Shown here: piece after piece, positions 9,812-17,770 of the stretch
How the letters are laid out: each line of letters starts with the position of its first letter
How positions within the stretch are numbered: position 1 is the stretch's first letter
DNA from: an uncultured Lewinella sp.
GTDB taxonomy: Bacteria > Bacteroidota > Bacteroidia > Chitinophagales > Saprospiraceae
Assembly: GCA_913057785.1 (NCBI GenBank)
Contig: CAJXPD010000066.1
Span: 1 to 40,714, forward strand
Direction: 5' to 3'
DNA length: 40,714 nt
Program-made: the position numbers and the translations under genes
Notes under the pieces: model-generated
Told to the model about the DNA's origin: nothing
What the model saw: only the letters and a program-made list of their open reading frames with translations
Database searches by the model: none

Positions 9812-9850
9812 GAACTGAGCCAAACAACCAACCGTTGTCGAGCTCAGTTC
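9812..9850 (-). other. Stable hairpin in the atpE-atpF spacer
   Basis: A perfect 9-bp stem (GAACTGAGC 9812-9820, GCTCAGTTC 9842-9850) encloses a second 5-bp stem (ACAAC/GTTGT). On the minus strand no U-tract follows. It sits 3' of the c-subunit gene, where it could protect the upstream atpBE message. Confidence 0.65.
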
Positions 9851-9873
9851 ATATGCCTTTTGGCAGATCGTTC

Positions 9874-10080
9874 TTATCCTACGAAGAAAGAAAGGATAAT
9901 CGCGATCAAAGCTGCACCCTCTACAAGGGCAGCCATCAAGATCATGTTAGAGCGGATGTCACCAGCTGCATCTGGCTGACGAGCGATAGCTTCCATGGCT
10001 TTAGAACCAACGTTTCCAATACCAATGCCAGCGCCGATTACGGCTAGACCTGCTCCAATTGCTGCTAAAGTACCAGTCAT
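9874..10080 (-). CDS. atpE: ATP synthase F0 subunit c
   Basis: Proteolipid of the rotor ring. The 68-aa hairpin has a glycine-rich first helix (GAGLAVIGAGIGIGNVG), the polar loop ARQP at residues 33-36 and a second helix with the ion-carrying Glu54 in ALVEGAAL. The residues after Glu54 are Gly-Ala-Ala, not the Ser-Thr seen in sodium-binding rings, so proton use is likely. It lies 23 nt after atpB. Confidence 0.96.
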   Translation of the reverse strand: MTGTLAAIGAGLAVIGAGIGIGNVGSKAMEAIARQPDAAGDIRSNMILMAALVEGAALIAIILSFFVG

Positions 10081-10103
10081 GATAACTTTGTTTATATAAA
10101 AGA

Positions 10104-11390
10104 TTAATGATGTTCTGCTTCGTGGTGGTGATCCTCAATTGCTGCTCCGATATAAGAAGCAGTTAGGATACAGAATACGAAAGCTTGAATGAAAGCCACC
10201 AACAATTCGATTGCCATCATAAAGAGGGTCAAAGGAACTGCGATGAAACCACCTAGTACTGATCCTCCAATACTCTCTCCCGCTTGTCCGAATACGAAGA
10301 TCAAACTCACAAAAATGATAATTACGATGTGTCCCGCTGTGATGTTGGCAAAAAGACGCAACATCAGCGTTAAGGGCTTGATGATAAGTCCCATCACCTC
10401 CACAGGTGTCAAGATCGTCTTTACCCAAGCCGGTACACCTGGCATCCAGAAGATGTGCTCCCAGTAATGTTTGTTACCGCTAAGGTTTGTCACAAAGAAG
10501 GCGAACAAGGCCAACACCATCGTGACGGCTAGGTTACCCGTTACGTTTCCACTTCCTGGGAAGAATGGAATCTGTCCGATCAAGTTCAATCCCAAAATGA
10601 AGAAGAAGATAGACATCAAGAAGGGCAAATACTTCTCATACTTTGGTCCCAAGAAAGGAATCGCCACCTCATCTCGCATGAAAACGAAGATCGGCTCTAT
10701 TAAAGATTGAATTCCCTTAGGGGCTTCGCCTTTTCTCGTTGTGTAAGCTTTGGCCACTCGTCTGAACATGAAGAACAGAAGGAACAAAGCCAAAAGCATC
10801 GTGAATACATTCTTAGTTATAGAAAAATCATAGTAAGAAGTAATTCCTCCACCAAGCATACCACCATCCCAAGTACTCTTCTTATCTAGATTGTAACATT
10901 CTCCTTCGTAGATTACTTGAAAAACCTCTTTGTCCCCTTCGTGCGTCGATCCAAAGCATTCTACTGCAACTTCCCCTTTCGGGAAAGATGCGTCATGCAC
11001 TCGCATCACTTCTCCATGGTGCATTACATATCCGTCAATTGCTTTGTGGCCATCGCCGTGATGATGTAGCTCAAACTTATTGGAAAGGAAAAAAGACCAG
11101 CCGTGCTCGGGTGCATATAAGATGCAAGGAAGTGGAATGTAAATATCGCCATACAGGTGGAAAGCATTTACATCCATGATATGGTGGAAAGCTGTTTCAC
11201 CTGGGTCGAACTCATCTTTGGAAGCATCGTGGCAGTGACACCCGCCTTCGTGATGGTCCCCTTCAGCATGGTGATCACCACCTTCATGATGCTCTTCTGT
11301 TGTATCATGAGAGTGATCATCGTGATCTTGCGCGCTAACAGCAAATGTTAGTAGGCAGAGGCTTAAAAGACTTATAATAATCTTCTTCAT
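10104..11390 (-). CDS. atpB: ATP synthase F0 subunit a with histidine-rich periplasmic extension
   Basis: Stator channel subunit of F0. The C-terminal 240 residues are canonical: several membrane helices with the essential Arg345 in LMLRLFANITAGH and the last-helix AFVFCILTASYIG. The protein is 428 aa, far longer than the ~270 of E. coli, because it starts with a signal peptide (ending VSAQ, about residue 21) and a periplasmic region of about 170 residues. Residues 21-60 contain 11 His and Cys51/Cys53, with more His runs at 109-111 and at the C terminus (HHHEAEHH). Extended, signal-bearing a subunits occur in Bacteroidota; metal binding by the His-rich part is inference. It is the first gene of the operon, with no atpI before it. 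Confidence 0.96.
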   Translation of the reverse strand: MKKIIISLLSLCLLTFAVSAQDHDDHSHDTTEEHHEGGDHHAEGDHHEGGCHCHDASKDEFDPGETAFHHIMDVNAFHLYGDIYIPLPCILYAPEHGWSFFLSNKFELHHHGDGHKAIDGYVMHHGEVMRVHDASFPKGEVAVECFGSTHEGDKEVFQVIYEGECYNLDKKSTWDGGMLGGGITSYYDFSITKNVFTMLLALFLLFFMFRRVAKAYTTRKGEAPKGIQSLIEPIFVFMRDEVAIPFLGPKYEKYLPFLMSIFFFILGLNLIGQIPFFPGSGNVTGNLAVTMVLALFAFFVTNLSGNKHYWEHIFWMPGVPAWVKTILTPVEVMGLIIKPLTLMLRLFANITAGHIVIIIFVSLIFVFGQAGESIGGSVLGGFIAVPLTLFMMAIELLVAFIQAFVFCILTASYIGAAIEDHHHEAEHH

Positions 11391-11427
11391 CCAGCACAGT
11401 GTTTATAACGGTCTTTCAAAATCGCTG

Positions 11428-11456
11428 CAAAGGTATGTTATTTATAGGTATTTCAA
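11428..11456 (-). promoter_or_regulatory. Promoter of the ATP synthase operon
   Basis: On the minus strand, TTG (11456-11454), 18 nt, then TACCTTTG (11435-11428). This fits the Bacteroidota sigma-ABfr consensus TTG-N17-23-TAnnTTTG. Transcription would begin near 11420, leaving a leader of about 30 nt before the atpB ATG. Confidence 0.8.
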
Positions 11457-12061
11457 AAAACCAAATTCACTTTTTTGAACAAGAGGTAAGCTTTCAGCCT
11501 CAAGGAGTTATGAGTAAGGAATGATCTCCACTCGAAAAGAATTGCCAAAGGGGGCATAGGTGAGTATAAATGTTTTCCAAATCTGAGTCCAGACAGAATA
11601 ATAATTTGTCAACCCTTAAAATACGACCCAAATCTCTACCAATTCTTCGGGAATTCACCTTGGAAAAAACTGCGTCAAATTTTGGTCAATTTTTTAGACT
11701 TTGCTCAAATTTTAGCGTTTAAAAACATGAGGCTTCAAAACAAAAAAAAAAATTTTATATTTGTTTCGCATTTTTAATCAACGACTCCCCCTTACCTCCA
11801 GTAATACCTGAGCATAATCCGGCCTCAAACTATACGGCCTAGAATCAACCCAGTTCTCCCCTCCCCCGAAGTGGTAACATAGCGATGTCACTCAAGCTAG
11901 GTCTCGCCAATGCGAGTCTACTGGTGTGGCTAAAAGTTAATTTTACCCCTAGACTATTAGACACTCTGCATTCATCTTCGAAAGACAATCTTGGTAAAAA
12001 CAAAACCACTTTAGAAAACTACTCATACAGTATTTTTTTCTAAACATGAACAAACGACGTC
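11457..12061. other. Divergent intergenic region with long leader of the repeat-protein gene
   Basis: Over 600 nt between atpB (minus) and the giant repeat protein (plus), with no convincing gene. The stretch 11740-11760 is a long A-run. A plus-strand promoter box lies at 11756-11763. The region after it has short hairpins, for example CTCGC-CAAT-GCGAG near 11903-11918, and GTG/ACAT pairing with ATGT/CAC near 11870-11892. No known riboswitch was recognised. Confidence 0.4.
11734..11763 (+). promoter_or_regulatory. Possible promoter of the giant repeat-protein gene
   Basis: TATATTTG at 11756-11763 matches TAnnTTTG exactly; TTC, a near match to TTG, lies 19 nt upstream (11734-11736). It would give a leader of about 290 nt. 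Confidence 0.45.
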
Positions 12062-15000
12062 GTGAAGAAAGCAACTTGTATTATCATATCCCTTGGACTA
12101 AGTCTCACGCTGTCTACCTACGCTTTAAAAGCAAAAAGCAACAGCAACTCTTTCCCTTCAGGAATCACCATTTCGCCCGCATCAGATTTCACCATTGAGT
12201 GTGTGGAAGATTATTTCCCTGCCTTGGAAGCCTGGCTAGAAGATTTTGGCGGTGCTCGCCTAGTCACTAATGATTGTGATGTAGATGACAATGTTGAATG
12301 GGATTATGGACCGACCAATTATGAAGCTGGCTGTGGCGGAGCAGAGACTTACACGGTCACCTTTATTGCCACTAATAATTGTGGAGATGCTATCGGGACT
12401 ACAGCCTCCTTTTTTGTCGAGGATAACAGTGGCCCCGAAATCCATGCCCCACCAACTAATATTCCCTACAACTGTAGCAATCCGCTACCGGCTGCCTGGG
12501 TGTCCGATGAATGCGCAGAGATAGAGTTTACCGAAAATGCCAGTCCTCATGAAGTAGATTACTGCAATGGGTTTTCCGTAAGCTACAACTGGGTAGCCAC
12601 CGATGACTGTGGCAATACCACAACCTTAAGTAAAGCATACACGGTAGCTGGTGATAATACGCCTCCCACCATCACCCCCAGAAACAACTCGCCTCTGCGA
12701 GGGATTAACAATGGGGCACTGATCCATGTGAATTGCATGGACAACGTAGACAATTGGGATCCAAACGCCTTCAGCGTTTCGGACGTCACCACCTACGACA
12801 ATTGCTCTGCCGTGGAGGTAAGGCTAGAAAAAGAACAAATGAATGTAGGGAACTGTAATTCCGCAGGCTACATGAGTAAATGGCGACATACCTGGATCGC
12901 CACCGATGAATGTGGAAATACGGCTACTTTCGAGTTTTTCACTGAAGTGCGGGACAATCGTCCGCCCACTTTTTCTTTCGTACCTGAAGATATGGTGACC
13001 GACTGTAGGAACATTCCTGAGCCAGAGCAAGCATGGGCTTTTGATGTTTGTTCTTCCGTAGAGATTGACTTCCAACAGGAAAGGCTGCCAGGTGATTGCG
13101 GCGGGGAATCCATCATTTTGCGCACCTGGACGGCTACGGATGGTTGCGGCAATCAATCCTTTGCTCAACAGAGAATAGAAGTCATTGACCACAATCCCCC
13201 TCGCATTTTCATTCAAGATCCAGCATTGCAGGGCTTAGAATCGGGAGACACCAGGGAGTTGGAATGTGAATCCTGGAATGAATTGTACTACGGTGCCGAT
13301 GCCATATTTGCCAATGATGATTGCTCTGTATTCTCTGATGTTCAATATGATCTCCGATTAGAACACTTCCCAACTTGTAATGAGGATGGGCATTTTGCCC
13401 GAGCAACTTCCACTTGGATCGCTTCAGATGAATGTGGAAATGCCACAGAATTGGTACTGTATTTTCTGGTAGGTGATAATACAGCCCCCGTTCTGCAAAA
13501 TGTACCTGCTGATATTTGTGCTCCTATATTACCACCGGTAGTTGAGGTGACTGCCACCGACAATTGCAGTGAAGTAGAAATCATATTCGAAGAAACGGAG
13601 CCACAACAGGGAGATGACGGAACTATTTTCGTAGAACGGAAATGGACCGCTTTCGATGAATGTGGAAATGCAGACATCGGCGTACAAAAAATCACCATAG
13701 AAGATCGCGTTTCGCCCGAAGTACGGATCATCTATCCAGGCCTTGAAGACATTCCGATCGGTGGAGAAGGGATCATTCCGTTTGATTGTAATGGAGATTC
13801 CTTCGGGGTTCCTATCTTCACTCGTGATGATTTTGAGGTGACTGATAATGTGGGAGTGCAAGAGGTAACGTGGGAAACCACTTTCATTATCGCTGGCAAT
13901 TGCCCCAGAGACAACTATCTATACAAAATCGTACTCTCGGTCACAGCTATAGATAAATGCGGAAATTTCACTCGCTATTCTATTCTACTCTCCATTGTTG
14001 ATGAGGCTCCTCCCGTTTTTGAATATTTCGCGCCCAGATTGACTTTATCCTGTGGAACAGAAATCCCCATGCTGGAAGCGCAGGACGACTGTGGAGGTCC
14101 AATCGACTTAAGTTTTGAAGACACCTATTTAAGTCAAGGATCATGTACTGGTGAGGAAGAAGCCCTAATTCGCGATTGGACAGCGGTGGATCAATGCGGC
14201 AATACAACAACCGCCCGTCAAACCATCCATCTAGTCGACAATATGGGACCTGTGTTCGTCGATTTCCCACAGGATACCTGCGGCCTACCTACCCCTTTGC
14301 CTGAGGAAGTGATGGCAATCGATGCTTGCCTCAATGATACCATTTTTGCCTCTTTGACTCAAGATACTTTGTCCACCAATTGTGGTCTAGTTATCCGAAG
14401 GACCTATTCTGCTACTGATCGCTGCGGCAATACGTCTTCGGAAGTACAGACGATTATTGAGATAGACAACACCCCTCCTGACTTAAGTTTTGTACATCCT
14501 CGATTGGAAAACCTGCTTTCTGGACAGGCCATAGAGCAAAACTGTGTGGATTTTCAAGGAGATCTTTTTCCAGACTTAGGGATAGAGGCTGTCAGCGTGC
14601 AAGACAATTGTGATGGAAATATAGACCTGCAGCTACTCGTAAAATTGGTGGATGAAGGTTCCTGTGCTGAAGGGGGATACCTTGAAAGATACCAGTATTC
14701 CTGGCAGGCCACCGACCCTTGCGGCAATATGAGTGAATTGATCATTTTTATTAATGCCGTAGACAACTCCCCCCCTATCTTCTCCTATAACCCTAACGAT
14801 ACAACGATCTATTGCGAATCTCCTATCCCTTCTGCCAGCGATATTGTCGTAGCAGACGGTTGTAGTGAGTTTTCGGTGGACTTTCAGGAGACTTACCATA
14901 CCATCTCCCCGACGATCGAACAAATCCGGAGAAAGTGGAAAGCTACAGATGCTTGTGGAAATATGAGTGAAGCAGATCAAACCATCACCGTCCTAAACTC

Positions 15001-15574
15001 GGATCTTTCCGGGACCTTTGTTGGACCAGAGACCGTGGAATGTGGTAGCACGGAGAATAACTTAGGCATCCAGGTTACAGGGGGGGTAGCCCCCTATACT
15101 TATCACTGGGCCATTGTAGAAGGTGATGCGCTCATTACCTCAGGACTGAGTACAACCAATCTTGAATATTCTATCGGTGGATCAGCTTTAAATTTAGCCG
15201 TTAAGATCACCGATGCCATCGGCTGCGTTGTGATGGAATATATCCATATTGTCTGCGAAGGGGACGGAATTGTACTTCCTAATCCACCAGAGGAATATGA
15301 TGATGATGCCGAGAGTGCCTTGACGCACTTCACCCTACTCCCTAATCCAAGTTCGGAAGATGCCTATCTAGATCTAGAATCAGAGGAAGAAGGGCTGACC
15401 GTGGTTCGCATTCAAAACCTTTTTGGTGAAATTGTTTTTCAGCAGAGCTGGCCTAATCCACCTAGCACCAGAATCAAGCTGCCAGTTGCCCATTTCGTCA
15501 GTGGAATCTATGCGGTCAGTGTACAAGTTGATCGTCAGCCGATCCTATCGAAACAGTTGGTCATCATGGAATAA
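12062..15574 (+). CDS. Giant T9SS-secreted repeat protein (HYR/Ig-like repeats, type A sorting domain)
   Basis: A 1170-aa exported protein. It starts at GTG 12062, which gives a signal peptide (about residues 1-24). Residues ~40-985 are 11 Ig-like repeats, each ending in a W-x-A-T-D-x-CGN type signature (for example WIATDECGN, WTATDGCGN, WKATDACGN) followed by a strand and a D-N-x-PP linker, resembling HYR/immunoglobulin-like surface repeats. Paired Cys in each repeat suggest disulfides. Next comes a PKD/SprB-like unit (GGVAPYTYHW, about 1010-1080), an acidic linker (EEYDDDAES) and a C-terminal type A sorting domain (about 1088-1170, LLPNPSSEDAYLDLE ... GIYAVSVQ). The last part directs export by T9SS and attachment to the cell surface. 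Adhesion or matrix function is inference. A strong terminator follows. Confidence 0.9.
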   Translation: MKKATCIIISLGLSLTLSTYALKAKSNSNSFPSGITISPASDFTIECVEDYFPALEAWLEDFGGARLVTNDCDVDDNVEWDYGPTNYEAGCGGAETYTVTFIATNNCGDAIGTTASFFVEDNSGPEIHAPPTNIPYNCSNPLPAAWVSDECAEIEFTENASPHEVDYCNGFSVSYNWVATDDCGNTTTLSKAYTVAGDNTPPTITPRNNSPLRGINNGALIHVNCMDNVDNWDPNAFSVSDVTTYDNCSAVEVRLEKEQMNVGNCNSAGYMSKWRHTWIATDECGNTATFEFFTEVRDNRPPTFSFVPEDMVTDCRNIPEPEQAWAFDVCSSVEIDFQQERLPGDCGGESIILRTWTATDGCGNQSFAQQRIEVIDHNPPRIFIQDPALQGLESGDTRELECESWNELYYGADAIFANDDCSVFSDVQYDLRLEHFPTCNEDGHFARATSTWIASDECGNATELVLYFLVGDNTAPVLQNVPADICAPILPPVVEVTATDNCSEVEIIFEETEPQQGDDGTIFVERKWTAFDECGNADIGVQKITIEDRVSPEVRIIYPGLEDIPIGGEGIIPFDCNGDSFGVPIFTRDDFEVTDNVGVQEVTWETTFIIAGNCPRDNYLYKIVLSVTAIDKCGNFTRYSILLSIVDEAPPVFEYFAPRLTLSCGTEIPMLEAQDDCGGPIDLSFEDTYLSQGSCTGEEEALIRDWTAVDQCGNTTTARQTIHLVDNMGPVFVDFPQDTCGLPTPLPEEVMAIDACLNDTIFASLTQDTLSTNCGLVIRRTYSATDRCGNTSSEVQTIIEIDNTPPDLSFVHPRLENLLSGQAIEQNCVDFQGDLFPDLGIEAVSVQDNCDGNIDLQLLVKLVDEGSCAEGGYLERYQYSWQATDPCGNMSELIIFINAVDNSPPIFSYNPNDTTIYCESPIPSASDIVVADGCSEFSVDFQETYHTISPTIEQIRRKWKATDACGNMSEADQTITVLNSDLSGTFVGPETVECGSTENNLGIQVTGGVAPYTYHWAIVEGDALITSGLSTTNLEYSIGGSALNLAVKITDAIGCVVMEYIHIVCEGDGIVLPNPPEEYDDDAESALTHFTLLPNPSSEDAYLDLESEEEGLTVVRIQNLFGEIVFQQSWPNPPSTRIKLPVAHFVSGIYAVSVQVDRQPILSKQLVIME

Positions 15575-15597
15575 TCCGATATTAATCCCCAAAAAGA

Positions 15598-15634
15598 AAA
15601 AACTCCTCTGTGCCAGTCACAGAGGAGTTTTTTT
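15598..15634 (+). terminator. Intrinsic terminator after the repeat-protein gene
   Basis: A perfect 11-bp core stem (15602-15612 with 15618-15628), extended by A/T pairs, with a 5-nt loop and a 7-T tract. A-runs on the left side could make it bidirectional. It lies 24 nt past the stop. Confidence 0.9.
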
Positions 15635-15687
15635 ATTCCCCCACATCAAGATGTGGAGGAACCCACCCAAGATCCCCCCTACCTTTA

Positions 15688-15847
15688 CATCAACAAAGCG
15701 AAACACCCCACCCAACATCTAAGCGTCTTGAGAAAAGCCAAACACTATCTTGAGACAGGCTTTCTCTAAACGCTTAGGAGACTTTTGAGACACTATTTGA
15801 GGGCCTTGTTATGGCTATTTATAGCTGGTAACAAGGCTTTATTTTTT
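15688..15847 (+). ncRNA. Candidate small structured RNA ending in an orphan terminator
   Basis: No ORF lies between the terminator at 15634 and the gene at 16047, yet two further hairpins are present. The first is an imperfect long stem (15721-15739 with 15758-15775, AAGCGT...GCC against GGC...ACGCTT). The second (15803-15837) is followed by TTTATTTTTT, as in an intrinsic terminator. A weak promoter box TACCTTTA lies at 15680-15687 without a good -33 element. The RNA is inferred from structure only. Confidence 0.35.
15803..15847 (+). terminator. Orphan intrinsic terminator
   Basis: GCCTTGTTA (15803-15811) pairs with TAACAAGGC (15829-15837), with a further small inner stem, then a T-rich tract on the plus strand. 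No coding region precedes it within 228 nt. Confidence 0.65.
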
Positions 15848-16046
15848 CATCCGATCTTCATTTCAAGTCCTTAAATCCGTTTTCGAACTTACTTTTTCTC
15901 TAATTCATGTCCATTGCGCTTATTTTTTGAGCGTAGAAATGCTATATTCATAGCTAAAGGAAATACCCAACCCGACCGTTTCACAATTTCCATATTGACC
16001 CACCCGCTGTTTCATCTTTTCTAACTCAGATTAAGAATACCACAAG

Positions 16047-16520
16047 ATGAAAAGCCAACACCTATATCTCATTCTTTGTTTCTTTTCTGCTATTGCACTT
16101 CAGGGGCAAAGCTTTCAAGAGGCATTCCACCCACATTATGCCTTAGCACAAAGGTCTCAAGTTAAAAACGCCAGCAATTTTGGTGCCCCTAGCCGATTGT
16201 CTTCCAGTGTTTCAGTTGGGTATCAGGCAGGCATAAGTTTGAAGGAAGAGGAGCTTGGCCGATGGGATGGAGAGGTAACCAATTTTCAGATTAAAAAGGG
16301 GATCAAGCCAATGGTATTGAAAGCCTTGCTCACGACTGAAAACATTGACAAATACCATTTACTGTTAACCAATCGAAAAGGAGCCTTTCTAGAAAACTTC
16401 CCGCTACAAAAATCAACTACGATTGATTGTCAACATTTGCGCTCAGGCACCTACAAGATTCTACTTTGCAGTAGGGATGAATCTGAGCCAATTCGTCAAT
16501 TCAAGTTGACTAAATACTAA
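16047..16520 (+). CDS. Small exported protein with sorting-domain-like C terminus
   Basis: A 157-aa protein with a signal peptide (residues 1-20, ending ALQG before QSFQ). The body is not recognised. The C-terminal 55 residues (YHLLLTNRKGAFLENF ... LRSGTYKILLCSRDES ... RQFKLTKY) have the strand order and GTYK turn seen in the last half of type A T9SS sorting domains, but the usual start of that domain (YPNP) is missing. It may be a truncated or divergent relative, or only a similar beta fold. A gene encoding a beta-barrel protein follows after 167 nt on the same strand. Confidence 0.65.
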   Translation: MKSQHLYLILCFFSAIALQGQSFQEAFHPHYALAQRSQVKNASNFGAPSRLSSSVSVGYQAGISLKEEELGRWDGEVTNFQIKKGIKPMVLKALLTTENIDKYHLLLTNRKGAFLENFPLQKSTTIDCQHLRSGTYKILLCSRDESEPIRQFKLTKY

Positions 16521-16687
16521 TCGCTAGAACTTTCCGAGTCAGAATACCAGTCATAGCAGGTAGTACTGCATCACAAATTGTCAAGCGTTAGACAACCTTT
16601 CTCATTTCTACCGAATGGGGTCAGAAATTAATTATCTTGTTAGAAGCCGATCCGCGCTTTTCTACACTCACAAAATGAAAGGTTTAC

Positions 16688-17365
16688 GTGAAACATTTAC
16701 TGATCTTCGCCCTGCTGTTGTTTTCCAATCACTTAGTCGCTCAACGGTTCAATGCTGGTGCTGTCTTGGGTGCTAATTTCTCCCAAATTGACGGTGATTT
16801 CCAATTTGGATTCCATAAGAAAGGAATTACTGCCGGTGCCAAAGCAGTAGCCTACTTGAGTCCGTTATTAGAATTCAACATTGACCTCCTCTACAGCCGA
16901 AGAGGGGCACGCCCTTCCAAAAACCAAGCTAGTGTTGTAAACCTGAACCTAAACTTTGTAGAGTCTGCATTTCTGCTCAATATCAAAGTCCCTAAACCTG
17001 AAGAGATTCCTTCCTCAAAAAAGAGAAGAAGAAAAAGGAAATTAAACGAATTCGTACCCGCTCAACTCCATTTCGGAATTTCGTATGGTCGTTTGGTTAG
17101 TTCTGAGGTAATAGAAACCCGACGTATTTCTTCCATTCAACCCGTGGAGCAAGATGTAAGTTTTGATGAAATCCGAACGAAGTTCAATAAAAATGACATT
17201 AGTATTATCGGTGGTTTTTCGTATTTCTTCACGCGAAATGTTGGAAGCTGTTTTCGCTTCTATATCCCCACCAACAGGCTGTATGATAGTGCCTCTTTCC
17301 CCAATCGAGAATCGCGTTCCATGCAATCGTTCCTGCTAAGCGCTCAGCTCATTTATCTGTTATAA
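16688..17365 (+). CDS. Outer-membrane beta-barrel protein (PorT-like family)
   Basis: A 225-aa protein. The GTG start at 16688 gives a signal peptide (about residues 1-18, ending HLVAQ) followed by FNAGAVLGANFSQIDGD, the pattern of the PorT/OMP_b-brl barrel proteins abundant in Bacteroidota. Alternating amphipathic strands continue to the end (SFLLSAQLIYLL). A very basic loop (SSKKRRRKRKLNEF, about 109-122) interrupts the barrel and may be an extracellular or periplasmic loop. An ATG 13 nt upstream is out of frame. No specific function can be assigned. Confidence 0.72.
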   Translation: MKHLLIFALLLFSNHLVAQRFNAGAVLGANFSQIDGDFQFGFHKKGITAGAKAVAYLSPLLEFNIDLLYSRRGARPSKNQASVVNLNLNFVESAFLLNIKVPKPEEIPSSKKRRRKRKLNEFVPAQLHFGISYGRLVSSEVIETRRISSIQPVEQDVSFDEIRTKFNKNDISIIGGFSYFFTRNVGSCFRFYIPTNRLYDSASFPNRESRSMQSFLLSAQLIYLL

Positions 17366-17770
17366 ACGGTTACTATAAATGTGCATTTCCTGCTGCCTTT
17401 TTTACCCTCAGAACTAATCGTGTAAGGGTACTGTTCTAATTAGTACTTGAACACTAGTATTTTGATATGCGGGATTTAACAATTGATAACCTGTAAAGTA
17501 AAAACTACTTAGCTAGACTTCGCTTTTCTATCAGTTCTCTTTTTTTGAGTAGCTTGCATAGGTGATTGCCGGAGTTTTAGGCGTCGAATGTGAAAAATTT
17601 TAGCTTCTCTTTGCTGTGGAGTTAAAAGTGTGTTAAAGTGACTCATTAGCGTCGGCAGAATAGGTAAATTTGTCAAAATAGCTTGTTTCTTTTATTGCTC
17701 AGATCCTTCAATCAAATAGCCTTCGGCCTGGATTTGGCGCTTTTTCTAACATCAGGATAACTCAACTTTC
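17366..17770 (+). other. Intergenic region upstream of the sensor kinase
   Basis: No ORF of note. It contains an exact TAnnTTTG match (TAAATTTG, 17665-17672) about 100 nt before the kinase ATG; no TTG lies at the right distance upstream, so the promoter call is tentative. Confidence 0.4.

Noticed and set aside
5936..11390. Incomplete or broken ATP synthase because atpD and atpC are missing
   Set aside because: In Bacteroidota these two genes are usually located elsewhere; the six genes here are intact.
12046..12198. 50-codon ORF starting 16 nt before the giant repeat-protein gene
   Set aside because: It overlaps the signal-peptide region in another frame and its product is unlike any protein; probably chance.
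12062..15574. DNA repeat array or CRISPR-like signal from the recurring CGN-coding words
   Set aside because: The repeats are in frame, diverged in DNA and explained by protein repeats.
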